Source of the DNA: Schizochytrium sp. TIO01
Lineage: Eukaryota; Sar; Bigyra; Thraustochytrida; Thraustochytriidae
DNA: 64,000 nucleotides
Reading direction: 5' to 3'
Assembly (NCBI GenBank): GCA_004764695.1
Contig: SMSO01000005.1
Span: 1,817,501 to 1,881,500, forward strand
Positions 1-11,471 of the stretch are shown one piece after another. The position numbers and the translations under genes are program-made. Position 1 is the stretch's first letter; each line of letters opens with the position of its first letter. The notes beneath the pieces are model-generated. The model was not told the origin of the DNA and made no database searches. It worked only from the letters and a program-made list of their open reading frames with translations.

Positions 1-1976
1 ACGTTCAAAGTGCAGCGAGAGCCGACTATATTTCGGGCGACACGATAGATAAAGTCTGCCTAAAACACGGGTTATCACAGAGTGAGCGCGCTTTTCTCTT
101 ATTTCTTTCTTTCTTTCTTTCTTTCTGCGCCTCATCGAAGCGTCCTTGTCAGCCGGATAAACTAGATCTCCCGACCACCCCCAACTACCATAAAAACCTG
201 AAGGGTTCTATGGGTGCGGGGTCGGGGAAACTCAGCCTACGGCTAAGATAGGCCGAGCAGGGCAGGAGAAAGCTAAACTGGGAAGCACTAGTGGTAGCTA
301 ATGTAAACGGTAGAAGGGGGCCGTCAGGAAAGATCCAGAAAAGGAAGAAAATCATTACTGCTTGCAATAAATTGGGAAGGAAAGTGTTGGTAAGGGTCGC
401 TTATTGATACAGTAGGGCTTATTGTCGAGGCTGTTGCATATTGAAAACAGTAGAAGAGGGGGAAAGTTGGGGTAAAGCTATATATTGGTAACGCTGCATT
501 GACATGAATAGGGAACAATAGAGGCGCGAAGAGATGAAATGAATGGAATCCAACGAATCGCAGCATCGAAGAGGAAGCTAGGGGGTACTATAGTAAACGA
601 TAGAAGGCGCTCGATCGTAATGCTCTTTGCTTTGATTGATTGATAGGAAGCTTTGTGCCTCCTTCCTTACTGCCCTTATCCACCTACTTACTCATTGCAC
701 TTACTGGTATTCGGACGGGAAGAGAGAAAAGACGAGAGCTACGTCTGGCGAGAGGCCAACGAAAGGCGAAGAAGCCGTGCTGACTGACGAGAAAGGGGTC
801 CGGCAAGAGCCGGCTGTTCTGCGACCATCGGCCCTGAGAGGAGCTCCTTCCCTCGAGGCTGTTACGAGTACGAGCAAGCTCGCAGTCGGCCGCTAGATCC
901 TGCTGCCATTCTTGTACATGTAACTGATGGGAGGGGAGGGGAATCGGCCTTAGGGGAGTCCTAGCGCAGCTACAGCACGGCCGCAGAAGACGCCAAGAAC
1001 GAACTGGTGCAGACAGAAGCTTTCGTGGACGTGGACGTGGCGAGGCTCGGGCGGCGCTGAGGACGCTTCTCTGTTCTGGCAGACCCGCCCTCGGGCTTTC
1101 TCAGATCAGGGTGTGGTTTCAAGGGAACGGCTAGGCTCAAACTGGGGCCATGAATGTAATACATGCGAACCCGCTCCACATTAGTGGCGGGTGGGTAGGA
1201 GTTAAATAGTACACACTAGTACTACTGAAATCTAGGATACGGATACGATGAAAATATAATGTTCGTGTTCTAAAGAGGTGCTCATGGTGACGATTTGGGG
1301 TATCATACGGAGTCGCGAGTGCGTTGAAAGAGTGGAGACGACAGTGGACCACAGGTCGTTTTGAAGATATTTCTTTCACGGTACGGTCAAGCTCGTGGAC
1401 AACCGACGAATCGGGAAGGGTTGTTGTTGAAGTTTGAGGAAGGGCGATTGTGAAGCTCTGGTGTTTGATTAGGAGCCAAGAAAGAAAAATCGCTGTCGAA
1501 TTCTTCGTAATTTGTATGCGTTTTATATCGAGGCAATAATGATGCGTGCCTGTTTCCTTGTTTCTTTGGAGTCTAACGCACAAGAGTGAATCTCCTGGGG
1601 CTTGAAAAACGTGAAGTTCTTTATGATGTTTGAATCTGTAAACAAAGACGCTGGAGGCCCAACAAAAGTTAATTGAAATATGCTGAGATCGCATGCATGA
1701 CTGGGAGGGAAAGAACTAGAAGCAAAGACCTTTTTTAATTAAAATTTCAATTTTAAAAATATAAAAAATTAAATTGGGAAGTTTCAGAATTTCAGAATGG
1801 CATTGACGAACGGGGACATGGACTTGATGGCCTAAGTTTTTTGAAGGGGAACACGCAACTCTCAGTGGAGAGCTCATGATAGTTCGTAGGCCTAAAACAG
1901 ATTTCATATAGCATAAAGTGAGTAGGCAAGCCAGCCCGCTAGCCAACAACTCATTAACTCAAATCACAATCATAAA
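1..1976. other. Intergenic region at left edge
   Basis: No convincing gene is seen. Short open frames on both strands have no recognisable motif. One ATG-started frame of 185 codons at 1137-1694 (-) is rich in His, Thr and Ser and looks like chance. A TTTC microsatellite lies at 102-126. The 3' end of the dehydratase gene abuts the right side, and an AT-rich stretch at about 1735-1775 may belong to its 3' region. Confidence 0.5.
102..126. repeat. (TTTC)n microsatellite
   Basis: About six near-perfect tandem copies of TTTC in non-coding DNA. Confidence 0.85.
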
Positions 1977-3014
1977 TTACGCATCTGGTTTGGCAGGCAG
2001 GTATTTGTTCAAAAGATCACGCATCATTTCTGCCTTGACATTTCCGCCACAAATGACGATTGCAACTGTCTTTCCCGCGTACTCTGGTGCGAGTTTACGA
2101 AAGCCAGCAATACCAAGGCCAGCAGCGCCCTCAATCGCCTTATGATGGTGTACCAACATATCTACTACCGCGGTGCCAATCTCCTCTTCCGAAAGCTCTA
2201 TCCATTGATCCACAAGCTTTTGACACAGCCCAAATGTGATACTGCCCTCCTCAACAGCACCAGCCGTACCTTCGCTAATTGTAATGCCCCCATTTTCCTT
2301 GTAGGTTTCCACGTCTACGAATTCACCCTTCCGCACTGAGTGGGCCATGTGCGCATCATTCACAGGTGAGCATCCAATCACCTTGGTCTCTGGCGAGCGC
2401 GCTTTGATACAAGCCGCAATACCGGCAATAAGCCCACCTCCGCCAACAGGAACGAAGACTGCCGCGGGGGGAGCAGAAATATCCTCAAGAATCTCCCTTG
2501 CCACGGTACCCTGGCCGGCAAGGACCTGAAGATCGTTGTATGGGCTAACGTAGCACTTGCCGCCTTCTCGAGCCTCGCGAAGGGCCTCCAGCTCCGCTTC
2601 GAGGCAGTCCGAACCATGTAGCCGCAGAGGAGCGCCCATTGCCCGCAGAAGATCTACCTTCGCAGAGCTCGCGGTTTCGGGCAAGACAATTTCGAACCCA
2701 AAGTTATCTCCGCCCTCGGTTTCCTGACGTACTACGGTGCAGGCATTAGCCATGGCAAGAGCATGGTTTCCTGTGGAAGCAGTGATGATGCCTTTGGAGC
2801 GTTCAGAGGGCGAAAGAGAAAGGACTTTGTTGAGAGCGCCGCGAGCTTTGAAAGAGTTGGTGACCTGCTCGCTTTCGAGCTTCAAGAATACATTGGAGTC
2901 CGAGGACAGCCAGAAGGCTTGCTGCAGAGGAGTACGATAAAGACGGGAGCTAATCCGGCCTGCAGCAAGTTCAACCTCTGCGGCAGCTTCGGCGGGGGTC
3001 GGAGCAGACGACAT
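1977..3014 (-). CDS. PLP-dependent threonine/serine dehydratase-like (serine racemase family)
   Basis: A fold-type II pyridoxal-phosphate enzyme of 345 residues, expected to deaminate L-threonine/L-serine or racemise serine in the cytosol. Visible motifs are SFKARGA with the Schiff-base lysine at about K56, STGNHA at about 80-85, the glycine loop GGGGLIAG that binds the PLP phosphate at about 191-198, and CGGN near 322. No C-terminal ACT regulatory domain is present, as in serine racemase and catabolic dehydratases. The frame runs further upstream to a GTG at 3065, but the first ATG (3012-3014) begins just before the family homology and is chosen. Human serine racemase uses SSGNH, whose second serine (Ser84) is an acid/base residue. 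Here that position is threonine, which leans towards dehydratase. No targeting peptide is evident. The fold is near certain and the substrate is not. Confidence 0.88.
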   Translation of the reverse strand: MSSAPTPAEAAAEVELAAGRISSRLYRTPLQQAFWLSSDSNVFLKLESEQVTNSFKARGALNKVLSLSPSERSKGIITASTGNHALAMANACTVVRQETEGGDNFGFEIVLPETASSAKVDLLRAMGAPLRLHGSDCLEAELEALREAREGGKCYVSPYNDLQVLAGQGTVAREILEDISAPPAAVFVPVGGGGLIAGIAACIKARSPETKVIGCSPVNDAHMAHSVRKGEFVDVETYKENGGITISEGTAGAVEEGSITFGLCQKLVDQWIELSEEEIGTAVVDMLVHHHKAIEGAAGLGIAGFRKLAPEYAGKTVAIVICGGNVKAEMMRDLLNKYLPAKPDA

Positions 3015-5035
3015 GGCAAGGGAAGATTGAAAAGATGCTTTGAGATAGTTCGAGACAATCGACACGAACTGGAAACAAAAAGAGAAACGAACGGGGCAAG
3101 GGGAAGCGAGTAGCAGGACAACGCAAGGGCGCGAGTCTGGAGGAATGTACCAATGCGAAGGTCGCCCGGGCGAAAGTTAAGGTCTAGGTCTACCGCCAGA
3201 ACGAACAAATGAATGTCCACCACGTTCCTTTACCATTTCATCAATCGATCAATCATTTGGTCTTTTGTGATGGTCCAATACTCAGGAACTTCATAGGCTG
3301 GGCGAAGCAGACAGTCGTAGTAGACACAAAGGAAGAGCAAGCATTGAAGAGCAATCGGTGAAGGAAAGAGGTGCGACGGAAGCTACGGAGACCATGTCAA
3401 CAAGGCAGGTACCTACTTAGATCCTTACTCGGTACAAGTCGATGAAGAAATATCGCTCGTCGTCACTCGGTCATTTGTTGCTTGCCTTGGGTCATAGAAC
3501 CGGCACCGGCAAGCATCACGACGAATGTGAGGCAGAGGAGATGGAGGCGTGCGTTAAGTTGGCCGGCAGAGTGGCCGCTCATGAAGGAGGTCGGGCTGGT
3601 TCGTGAGGCTGAAACAAGAGAAGAGGAGCAAGTGCAAGTGCAAGTGCAAGTGCAAGGTTGGATGCACGAACTCTAGTCTAGCTAGAGAAGGATTGGGCCA
3701 AGATCCATCCAATGTTGAAATCCTTTGGCATTTCTAAGGGCTCGTTGTGTAAAAAGTCTAAAGGAAACTTCCAAGGCTACAGACTTGTGCCATGGTGGCA
3801 CGCTGACCCGCCGGTAGATCGGCCTTTGATTTCTTTAGAGTTGCGAATAAAAGCGCCGAGGTCACAGCAGCTGCCAAACAAAGTGATCGCACCCAGCGAA
3901 GCTAACGAGGATAACAGAAAAACTACCAGTTCTGTATCTTACCTACCAATAGGACCAAGATAGAGAACCGCCTGCGAAGCCTCGGTATGGTCTCATCCTG
4001 AGAAGAGAACGTCGTTCACTGCCATGAAGAGCAATTCCACCAAGGAAGATGACGGCAGCATTGCTATTGATTGCCTCGTTTTCAACAGTTTGCGGGTGCC
4101 AGTGCACACTCTGCGTCAGAAGAGGGGTGTATCTTAGAATAGAATACCGACGGTAAAATAGAATAGGCGGCTATTGTATACATCCAAATATAGAGGTCCC
4201 AGGTTCGGACTATCATGGAGGACACAAAGAGGTCCAATATAGGTGCCTGCCGATTTGTTTTGGCTTTTGCAGGGCTTGACTGCTTCAATTCAGGACAAGG
4301 TTCGCGCTCTTTCCATTTGCGTTGCCTGTCGCCGCCGCAGATTGCAAACACATCGAGAGCCCATTTGTCGTCAGAAGATCTCCTGCGTTATTGCTAGATT
4401 TACCTCAGCCTTAAGACTGCTGGAAGGTGCTGCCAATTCCTGGTACTACAGTGGAAACTGATTTTCGAGGTCTCAGCAGCTCGATTGAATAGATGAAGAA
4501 GCACCTCTGCTATTAATCTATACAAGTTTTATCTCGGTTGACGAGGATGGCGATGAGGCTGACATGTGCGGTTGACGGAGCGGGGCGCCATGCTCCGGCC
4601 TCGTCACTGAGAGCAAACGCGAAGGGCGCTTTGCATACACCCTAATCGACTTGCATACACAGGTTCTTTGCATTCAAGGTTATTTTCTGTGATAAATCTA
4701 AAAGTAAATGAATTATTTATTTTCTTTCAGTGTTTTCTGCTCGCCGATCGTTGTCCATGAGCCAGCGCAGGAGCTCTCAGAAGCGCGGCGTGGAGACAAA
4801 CAAACCCAGTGCAAAGAGACCGCCGGTAAGAAGCAAGCGAGCTCAAGCAGCCAAAGGAACAGCCCACGCAATTGCCATAGCAGCAGGTCTCTGGCTAGGA
4901 AGCTATGTATTTCCTGAATCAAAGCAAAGCAAAGCAAAGCAAAGCCATGTCGAGTCCAACTCGAAAGACATTCTTTGAAGGTGGAAACTAACTAACAAAG
5001 AATCATGAATCGATCAGCGTATCAATCTAAAACTC
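3015..5035. other. Intergenic region
   Basis: About 2 kb upstream of the dehydratase gene with no recognised gene. It contains a short (GCAAGT)n tract near 3629-3655 and a TCTAGCTAGA palindrome at 3677-3686. A pyrimidine-rich TTTCTTTCAG at 4721-4730 resembles a 3' splice site. It precedes a basic open frame reaching 4978, whose first ATG is at about 4757 and which carries one short hydrophobic stretch and an AAAGC pentamer repeat at about 4920-4945. Coding status is unresolved. Confidence 0.4.
3677..3686. repeat. TCTAGCTAGA palindrome, copy 1 of 3
   Basis: Perfect 10-bp palindrome in non-coding DNA, 663 bp upstream of the dehydratase start codon. The same 10-mer recurs at 19521 and 34546. 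Confidence 0.6.
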
Positions 5036-5191
5036 ATGAATCGATCGCTCATGGAACTAAGAAAGCGACCAGCAAGCGAGAATGCAGCTGAGCCTCCTGA
5101 GCCGAAGAAGTCGAATACGTTTTCTTTCTTCACCGAAGCGAAGGGGATCACTGAGAAGACTCCGAAGGGGCCAAAGAAAGAAAGTAAGTAA
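5036..5191 (+). CDS. Possible small basic protein or exon (51 codons)
   Basis: An ATG-started frame of 51 codons with unusually protein-like composition: an RKRP basic start, a Pro/Glu-rich PEPKK segment, an SFF core and a Lys-rich tail. The 3' end overlaps GTAAGTAAGT, a good splice-donor sequence at about 5184, so it may be an exon and not a complete gene. It could join the basic frame at 4757-4978. No family is recognised, and chance remains possible. Confidence 0.25.
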   Translation: MNRSLMELRKRPASENAAEPPEPKKSNTFSFFTEAKGITEKTPKGPKKESK

Positions 5192-5468
5192 GTAATGAAT
5201 GAATGCCGCAGTGGGGTTAGAAACCGATGCTCATAATCGTAATGGTAGTCCAAAGTAAGTCCTGATCGTGGTCATTTGTAATGCCTTCTCCACGTGGTCG
5301 GTGTGCAGGATGGTCGTAGTCTTGAGTCGGCTTGAGCAGAGCTGACTCGAGTGAAAGCACCGTATTCGCAGCGAGGCCAAGCAAGACCTTGTTGAACTCA
5401 TTGACTGACTTGAAGGTACCTCAGGTAATGAATCGATCAGTAGCGCTTATATAATTCGTGGGGTACTT

Positions 5469-5542
5469 AGGTAGTAGTAGTGCTAGCAGTAGTAGTAGTG
5501 GATAGGTAGATACTGCTACTACTACTACTGCTACTACTACCT
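5469..5542. repeat. Trinucleotide inverted repeat (GTA/TAC hairpin)
   Basis: AGGTAGTAGTAG (5469-5480) is the exact reverse complement of 5531-5542. CAGTAGTAGTAG (5487-5498) is the exact reverse complement of 5519-5530. Together they form a 24-bp stem with one 6-nt bulge and a 20-nt loop, in non-coding DNA. Confidence 0.75.
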
Positions 5543-5570
5543 ACTTTGGAAAAGGAAAAAGAAAGTAAAT

Positions 5571-5598
5571 TGTTTTTGTTTTGTTTTGTTTTGTTTTT
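5571..5598. repeat. (TTTTG)n microsatellite
   Basis: Tandem TTTTG units with slight irregularity in intergenic DNA. Confidence 0.75.
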
Positions 5599-6355
5599 TC
5601 CAATTAGAAAAAGAAGAAATGAATTGAGTGAGTGAGCAGACAGGAAAAGACCTCGGCAGCATCAGCATTCGCACAGATCGCTCAGACTGCGAACGCAATC
5701 ACTGACGCAGGATCGAAGCGGCTGTGCTAGGCCGCTGACTGGATTGGGGTGTAGAGAGTACACCGACCAATTTGCTTGCTTGCTCGCTGGCTGATTGTCT
5801 GGCGTTTGCGAGCGGACGGGTGAGCAATTGCAGCAAAGGTATCTCAGCGGCCGGTTGCGGGTCTTCATTCTGAGCTCGCTTTCTTTCGTATTGTTGCACC
5901 TACGGCGTAGCGGATCATTGAGTCTACCAAAGGTTTGAGCTTTACCGGGGGAAGGGGGTTACAGCGTTGTTCAGGCATTGCTGTAGAGTTGGACTCTCGC
6001 CATTATATTGCACTTGGAGGTGCGACACAGACGGGAAAAGGAGCAAGGGAAGGACGTAGGTATTGATTATCTATCCTACAGGTTCTAGTAGAAGCAATCT
6101 TAAGCACTCTAGTCAGGACTCAGGAGTTTCGGGTGCGAGTGGAAGTCACCTAGGCCGTCAGGTTATTGTGGATCTTGACGCATAAGGATAGCAGACCAAG
6201 CAACTCCCTGCCGTTGACTTCAATTGCTGCTACTGCTGCAACCATCATCAAGAGACATTGTTGAGAAGGGGGGCAATTTTGGTATTTAGATTGTTGCCTG
6301 ACAAAAGGTACTTTTTCACTCACTTTGAGTGGTAGAATCCAACCGAGTTGAAATA

Positions 6356-8521
6356 ATGCCAAAGGCCACGACCGTGGAGAAAGAGGGCATCCTCCGTAAG
6401 CGAGTCAATTACTTTCGCGTGTATCAAAAGTTCTACGTTGTTTTGCGTGATGGGCGTCTGGATCTTCTTAATGATAAGACGCGAGAGTTACATAGCTCGC
6501 TCGTTCTCTCCAGCACCTTCACAGTGTCAGAGCTAAGCAAGACGCATCGCAAACCTGTAGGTGGCGTGTCGAGCGAAGCATGCGCATTTTCAATCTTCAA
6601 TGGCGATAACCTGCTTGCAAGGTTCATGGCAGATTCAACCACAGAGGCACAGGAGTGGAAAGAAGCCCTTGAGCTAGCTATCCGCCTGGAACAAAAACGC
6701 CCTCGGTCCAAATCCATGCGGCGTAAACGATCGGAGCAGCGTGGCGACCAGCCTGCTTACATTTCCGAAAAACTCCAGATTGCTCAAAAGGTGCAGTTTT
6801 CCGCTGTTGACAATGTCGCCGGCCTCACCTTGTACCGCGAGACCAACATGACCCGCAAGAACCTTCTCCTCAAGGTCGGCTGTGTTGTGAACGCAAGCGC
6901 AGATCAGGTATTCAAAATGCTTCTCCATGACTCTGTCAACTTTGAGCCATGGGATGAATGGGAAGAGCGCACTGAGATCCTAGAGGAACAGGCCGAGAAG
7001 CATCTTCGTATTGAGCATGTGCGCTGGTACCCCATCAAGGTCTATGGGATGTGGACCAAGCCACGTGATTTCGTTCTGCAAAGATATTGGATGTCCTTTG
7101 AAAATGGCTCCAAACTGATCACTTGGCGTTCCTGTGAACATCCTGAAGCACCTCCTGACCCTAATTATGTTCGCGGTAGCATCTGGATGTCAGGATTCCT
7201 CATCACGCCTAAAAAGTGCCCTCATGCCCACCCGCCTAATGGCAACACCAGCATGGGATCCATGAGAAGCATGAAGAGTTCAAACAACGACACAGATAGC
7301 GAGGAAGTTGCAGATACTAGCGTCGACTCATCTTGCTGGGTTGATTATTCCATTCATTTTTCGCCCGAAGGCTGGCTTGGGTCTATGCCACTCAACTTCC
7401 ACCAGCAATGGGTTTACCCCTTGATCCAACGTCTCACGATTCTTCGTGAAGCAGTTGATCGTCGCAACTACCTTGACATTGACTATGCTTATGTCTTTAA
7501 GCGCCTACAGTCGGGTGGCGGCTCGGCCACAGCTGCAGCACAAGGTAGGGCACAATTACCTCGCCAAGCCTCAGCACGGGCTGCACAGCTCTTAGCAGCA
7601 AAGGCTAAATCTGTCTCCAGCCGTGGCAACAAACTCGCCTCGACCAAGGAGGAGTCTGCCAAGAAGTCCTTAGGCAAAAAGTATGACTCTTCATCAACCC
7701 CACTGCTCCAATCCTCCAAATCTACAGATAGCGATGATGCCACCTCGACCGGGGGGGAGTCTGCCACTGGCCTTACTGGAACCTGGCCTTGCTGGGAAGA
7801 CACGCCCTTGGAAAAGGATCCTCTTCAGGTTCGTGGTAAGAACTACCTCAAGGACAAACTTAAGCAACCATGTGGACCAGCCGCTTTCCGGCTGGTGGCC
7901 ATGGATCTCTTCGAGACTGAAGGTCGAGTCACTCACATTGCATCACGCCCTGACAACCTTGTCCACCGGCTTGTCAAGGAAGGTCGCCACCCCTTCGTGT
8001 TCATAGTTCATTTCACCCTTCCCGGTCCGCCATTTTATTCTCTTGTTGCCTATTTTGCTGCACGCCAAGAGGACTTGGCTTTGGGCAACCCATTTGGCGA
8101 CTTGCTGAATAAGTTTCTCAACAGCGAAACATCAGCATTCCGAGATAACTGTTTCAAGCTCATCCCTCGCGTTGTGGATGGCAACTTCTTTGTACGCAAG
8201 GCTGTTGGCACAACCCCGGCAATTTTGGGTAAAAAACTTGACCAGGAATACTATGGTGATGGTGAGACTTACTTTGAGCTCGTTGTAGATGTTGGTTCTT
8301 CGTCTGTGGCAGGATCGATTCTTGGCGTGGTAAAGGGCTATGCAACTTCTATTTCTATTGACCTTGCGTTTCTGCTTGAGGGCCAAGAGGAGCAATACCT
8401 TCCTGAGCGTATTCTCGGTTCGCTGCGCTTGGTCAAACCTGACATTGATATGTGCGTTAAATTGCCTTACTATGCAGTTCCGGCTAGCGATGACGACGAG
8501 GATGCCATGCTCAGCGATTAA
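6356..8521 (+). CDS. PH-START-EDR2_C (DUF1336) lipid-binding protein
   Basis: An intronless 721-residue protein with the architecture of plant ENHANCED DISEASE RESISTANCE 2. A PH domain lies at about 8-105, with its terminal tryptophan in AQEWKEAL. A START lipid-transfer domain lies at about 130-375 (for example WYPIKVYGMWTKPRD and the closing helix HQQWVYPLIQRL). A Ser/Ala-rich linker follows at 385-470, then the EDR2_C domain at about 475-710, opening with TWPCWE. In plants these proteins bind phosphoinositide through PH and act at endosomal/ER membranes, so a lipid-sensing or lipid-transfer role is inferred. The tail is acidic. A longer frame starts at a GTG (6329); the ATG at 6356 is chosen. 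It is flanked by long intergenic DNA with no operon-like neighbour. Confidence 0.9.
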   Translation: MPKATTVEKEGILRKRVNYFRVYQKFYVVLRDGRLDLLNDKTRELHSSLVLSSTFTVSELSKTHRKPVGGVSSEACAFSIFNGDNLLARFMADSTTEAQEWKEALELAIRLEQKRPRSKSMRRKRSEQRGDQPAYISEKLQIAQKVQFSAVDNVAGLTLYRETNMTRKNLLLKVGCVVNASADQVFKMLLHDSVNFEPWDEWEERTEILEEQAEKHLRIEHVRWYPIKVYGMWTKPRDFVLQRYWMSFENGSKLITWRSCEHPEAPPDPNYVRGSIWMSGFLITPKKCPHAHPPNGNTSMGSMRSMKSSNNDTDSEEVADTSVDSSCWVDYSIHFSPEGWLGSMPLNFHQQWVYPLIQRLTILREAVDRRNYLDIDYAYVFKRLQSGGGSATAAAQGRAQLPRQASARAAQLLAAKAKSVSSRGNKLASTKEESAKKSLGKKYDSSSTPLLQSSKSTDSDDATSTGGESATGLTGTWPCWEDTPLEKDPLQVRGKNYLKDKLKQPCGPAAFRLVAMDLFETEGRVTHIASRPDNLVHRLVKEGRHPFVFIVHFTLPGPPFYSLVAYFAARQEDLALGNPFGDLLNKFLNSETSAFRDNCFKLIPRVVDGNFFVRKAVGTTPAILGKKLDQEYYGDGETYFELVVDVGSSSVAGSILGVVKGYATSISIDLAFLLEGQEEQYLPERILGSLRLVKPDIDMCVKLPYYAVPASDDDEDAMLSD

Positions 8522-11471
8522 AAGGCCAAGTCAAATCGCCTGCTCAACATACTACTCTCTATTCACAACAAATCGCTCACTCACTTGAACTTCTCTGATG
8601 CTAATCAGGCTGGTGAATATACGACTCTCAACATGCCACGTAAACATAGCGTAGTAGATACCCTTGTATTCTATTGTGCAAAGACACCTAAATGAACCAT
8701 TTCTTTGTCTTTTTTTCTTATTTGGCCTTCCAAGTCTCTTTGCCGCGACGATCAAAAATACAAGAAAAACTTACCCATATTCCTTAATAAGACATGACAG
8801 GCTCTTGATAAAGGAAGCAGCTCATGTTCTAGTTTTGGTGAACTCTTTGGAGCCAAGCGACTAGTCTCATGTCTTCCGATGGTCCTACTACTTGCGTTGG
8901 TTGCCATGTCGTAGCTATGACTGAACGAAACATTAGGGAAAACACCAATTTTGATCGGAGATTATGTAATATCTTTCTTCTTTGAAATTATTATTATTAT
9001 TTTATATATATAAATGCCCGTACCTAGCTAGTAATGAGTGATTATTTGGGCTTTGAGTTTTTGCTCAAGTTCAAAGATTTAAGGGAGGTGCTTCTGACAA
9101 GTGAGACTGCACCTAGCCTATTGCCAAAGATGCTAACTAAGTATGCTCGATATTTGGGGTCTTTTCATGTTGGTTTAGCTAGGAAAAGATTTTTCTTGTA
9201 ATTCCTTCTTAAACTCATTCGTAGTAGCTACAACATGATGCCGACCGTGGCTGCGACACACTTCGGTTGCCTCAGTCAAGCTATTTCGCTCAATCCAACC
9301 TCGCTCGTGTTGTTAACTTTTTTTAAAAGAGCATGACTATGTCTCTTCTTTTCTTATGGATGTTTATCATGAAATAAAAGGAGTTGATCCATCTGAACAA
9401 ACTACAACTACAACGATTTCGTGGAGCCCACTAAAAAATTCAGTTAATTTCACGTTGCCTGTGTTTGAGCAAAGTGGGTAAAGTGATGAGCGTCACGAAG
9501 GGTATCCTGCAAAAAAAGGAAAAAACTGTTCATCAGGCCACCTATGGTCGGTCAAAATTTACCATTATTTCTACAATCCTTTAAATTAAATAATAATAAA
9601 AAAAAGGTCCATCTGTTTGATCTACTCAACAAAGACTATTAGGAATAACATCCTTACAAGCAGCAACCGAGTAAAAGCTTCAAGCAAACACCTATCTCAC
9701 CTCATTGACTGGCGACTTTACCGACAATAAGGGCATTGATCACAGGACAGCACTTTTAGTGTTCAAGGGTACGCCTTCGTCAGACTCACGGTTTGAGGGA
9801 ACATGTCAGATCATACAAAGCGGGCTGCAAGTTCATATAGAGATCAAATTGAAGTGGTGTTACCTAACGATAAATGCAGTCGCGTGATCATGCGAACAGC
9901 CAAGAAACTCAGTGAGATTCATCAAGACGACGGTATCACTGCCACAATTGAGAATAAGAAAGACAATACATATGAGTATCTTCACAGTCTACAAATGAGT
10001 ATCGAAAGTAAAGAATCAGAAGAAGGGATTAACGCAAATCAAGAAACCCCCAAAAGAAACCTTCTAAGCCCGGCGGATTCCATCTTTGCCAATCCAGGAA
10101 CACAAAATCCAATGGATGGGTGCCAATGGCGACATCTTGGCCTGTCAAACACTGATAATCGATATCTCGACTGGCTCATCCTTTAAATGGTCGTTGATGA
10201 TTCACAATATCAAGTACACAATGTATAAATCATTAAATATATCCTCAGTTCACTCACTATATTCGCGTATGCTTTCTATAGAGGGAGGGACTTGGAGAAT
10301 TTCTTCGTGTATAGATTTTGAAACACTGCAGTATTGCAAGCAAGATGTCACTGTAATGGTTCGTTGAGATATAGCATCAGGCAGGTCTGAACGAAAGCCA
10401 ACTACTATGGGAGATGCATGGATCCGTGATTTATTTATTAAAACATTAAAACATCAGGAAGGACGTGCTCACTATATCAGTCGAGTACTTTTATTGTTGC
10501 TTCAAACAAACGTTTACAGGACTTATTGCACAATACAAGCACGATGTCGGGAATACGTATGAACCTAAATATAGAATTTTCAAGATCGGTGTATAATTTT
10601 CGCTTTGCTAAGAGCACTATAACTCTAGTATCTTCCTTTCGCTTCTGCATAGAATAATACAGACCTTGTGAAATAAAGAGCAAGGAAACCAACGACTTGA
10701 ACCCATGCAGCTACTCATCTCACCCCGGGTGGCTATACATCATAACTCAGCTAAGTTTCGCATCATGAAAAAAAAAACAGAAGTCTGAGGTGTCGTCATT
10801 ATTAAAAAAGCCAGCACCTTAATCCGTTGAAGGTACTCGTACCTACTACTGCCTAAGCGAACTAGTGATCAGTTTAATCCTAAACCCATTCGAGTGAATT
10901 CTTGGGATTGCTCTTTGTTGATGAGCTCAGAGGATATTTCCGCGCACCATTGGGCCTACCCTAACGTTTAAACCTCGAGGTTAGCTAGCTAACACACACA
11001 GAACGCCTGCTTTGACCATCATCTCAAATCTCTCAATGTACTCGTTGCAGAACCCAAAACCCTGCTTTTATACCTAGCTAGGACTACCTACTTATACAAG
11101 TTTTTATGGCCCCACTTTACTTTAAAGGTGTGTGCACAACCCGATTTTGAGAATTCAAAAATATGGGTGACGGTTTTTCATCAGGTAGGGTGTAGTCCTA
11201 AATAGTAGGAAGTAAATAACTACGCCTTGCACCACTTCGTCTATTTCTGCATCTGGCGTGGCAACTCGTTGTACGAGCGAGCAGTAGGTTGAGACGCTGC
11301 TCCTCGATCTGGGTTGGTCTTCAAGGTTGGCTTCAGCTAGTTCTCTTCAACAATTTGCTTTGGTCTTTGACAATTCTTTTTGTTGGCCAAAAGGGCAGGC
11401 AAGTTTCTGCCCATCCATAAGTCCATCTATCCACCCAACGAGACCACTGTCTTCTGCTCTCCAACTCAACC
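8522..11471. other. Long intergenic region
   Basis: About 2.9 kb of AT-rich DNA between the EDR2-like and RING genes. Apart from the weak frame at 9803-10186 it holds only short random frames. CTAGCTAG-type sequences occur at about 9026 and 11084. The last about 200 bp presumably carry the RING gene promoter. Confidence 0.5.
9803..10186 (+). CDS. Hypothetical protein, weakly supported
   Basis: An ATG-started frame of 127 codons with a hydrophilic, Lys/Glu/Asn-rich product in otherwise non-coding, AT-rich DNA. No domain, targeting signal or membrane segment is recognised. It could be a small lineage-specific gene, a decayed exon or a chance frame. Confidence 0.2.
   Translation: MSDHTKRAASSYRDQIEVVLPNDKCSRVIMRTAKKLSEIHQDDGITATIENKKDNTYEYLHSLQMSIESKESEEGINANQETPKRNLLSPADSIFANPGTQNPMDGCQWRHLGLSNTDNRYLDWLIL

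Larger units (their letters stand above)
5192..6355. other. Intergenic region, upstream of the EDR2-like gene
   Basis: No gene recognised. It contains a long trinucleotide inverted repeat (5469-5542), a TTTTG microsatellite (5571-5598) and about 800 bp of sequence before the EDR2-like start codon that should hold its promoter. No clear TATA element was identified. Confidence 0.5.

Noticed and set aside
1137-1694. 185-codon ATG-started frame, minus strand
   Set aside because: No motif, His/Thr/Ser-rich chance-like composition, no neighbouring signal.
10670-10740. GGGTTCAAGTC on the minus strand, resembling a tRNA T-loop
   Set aside because: The flanking bases do not pair into a T stem and no acceptor or anticodon arm was found.
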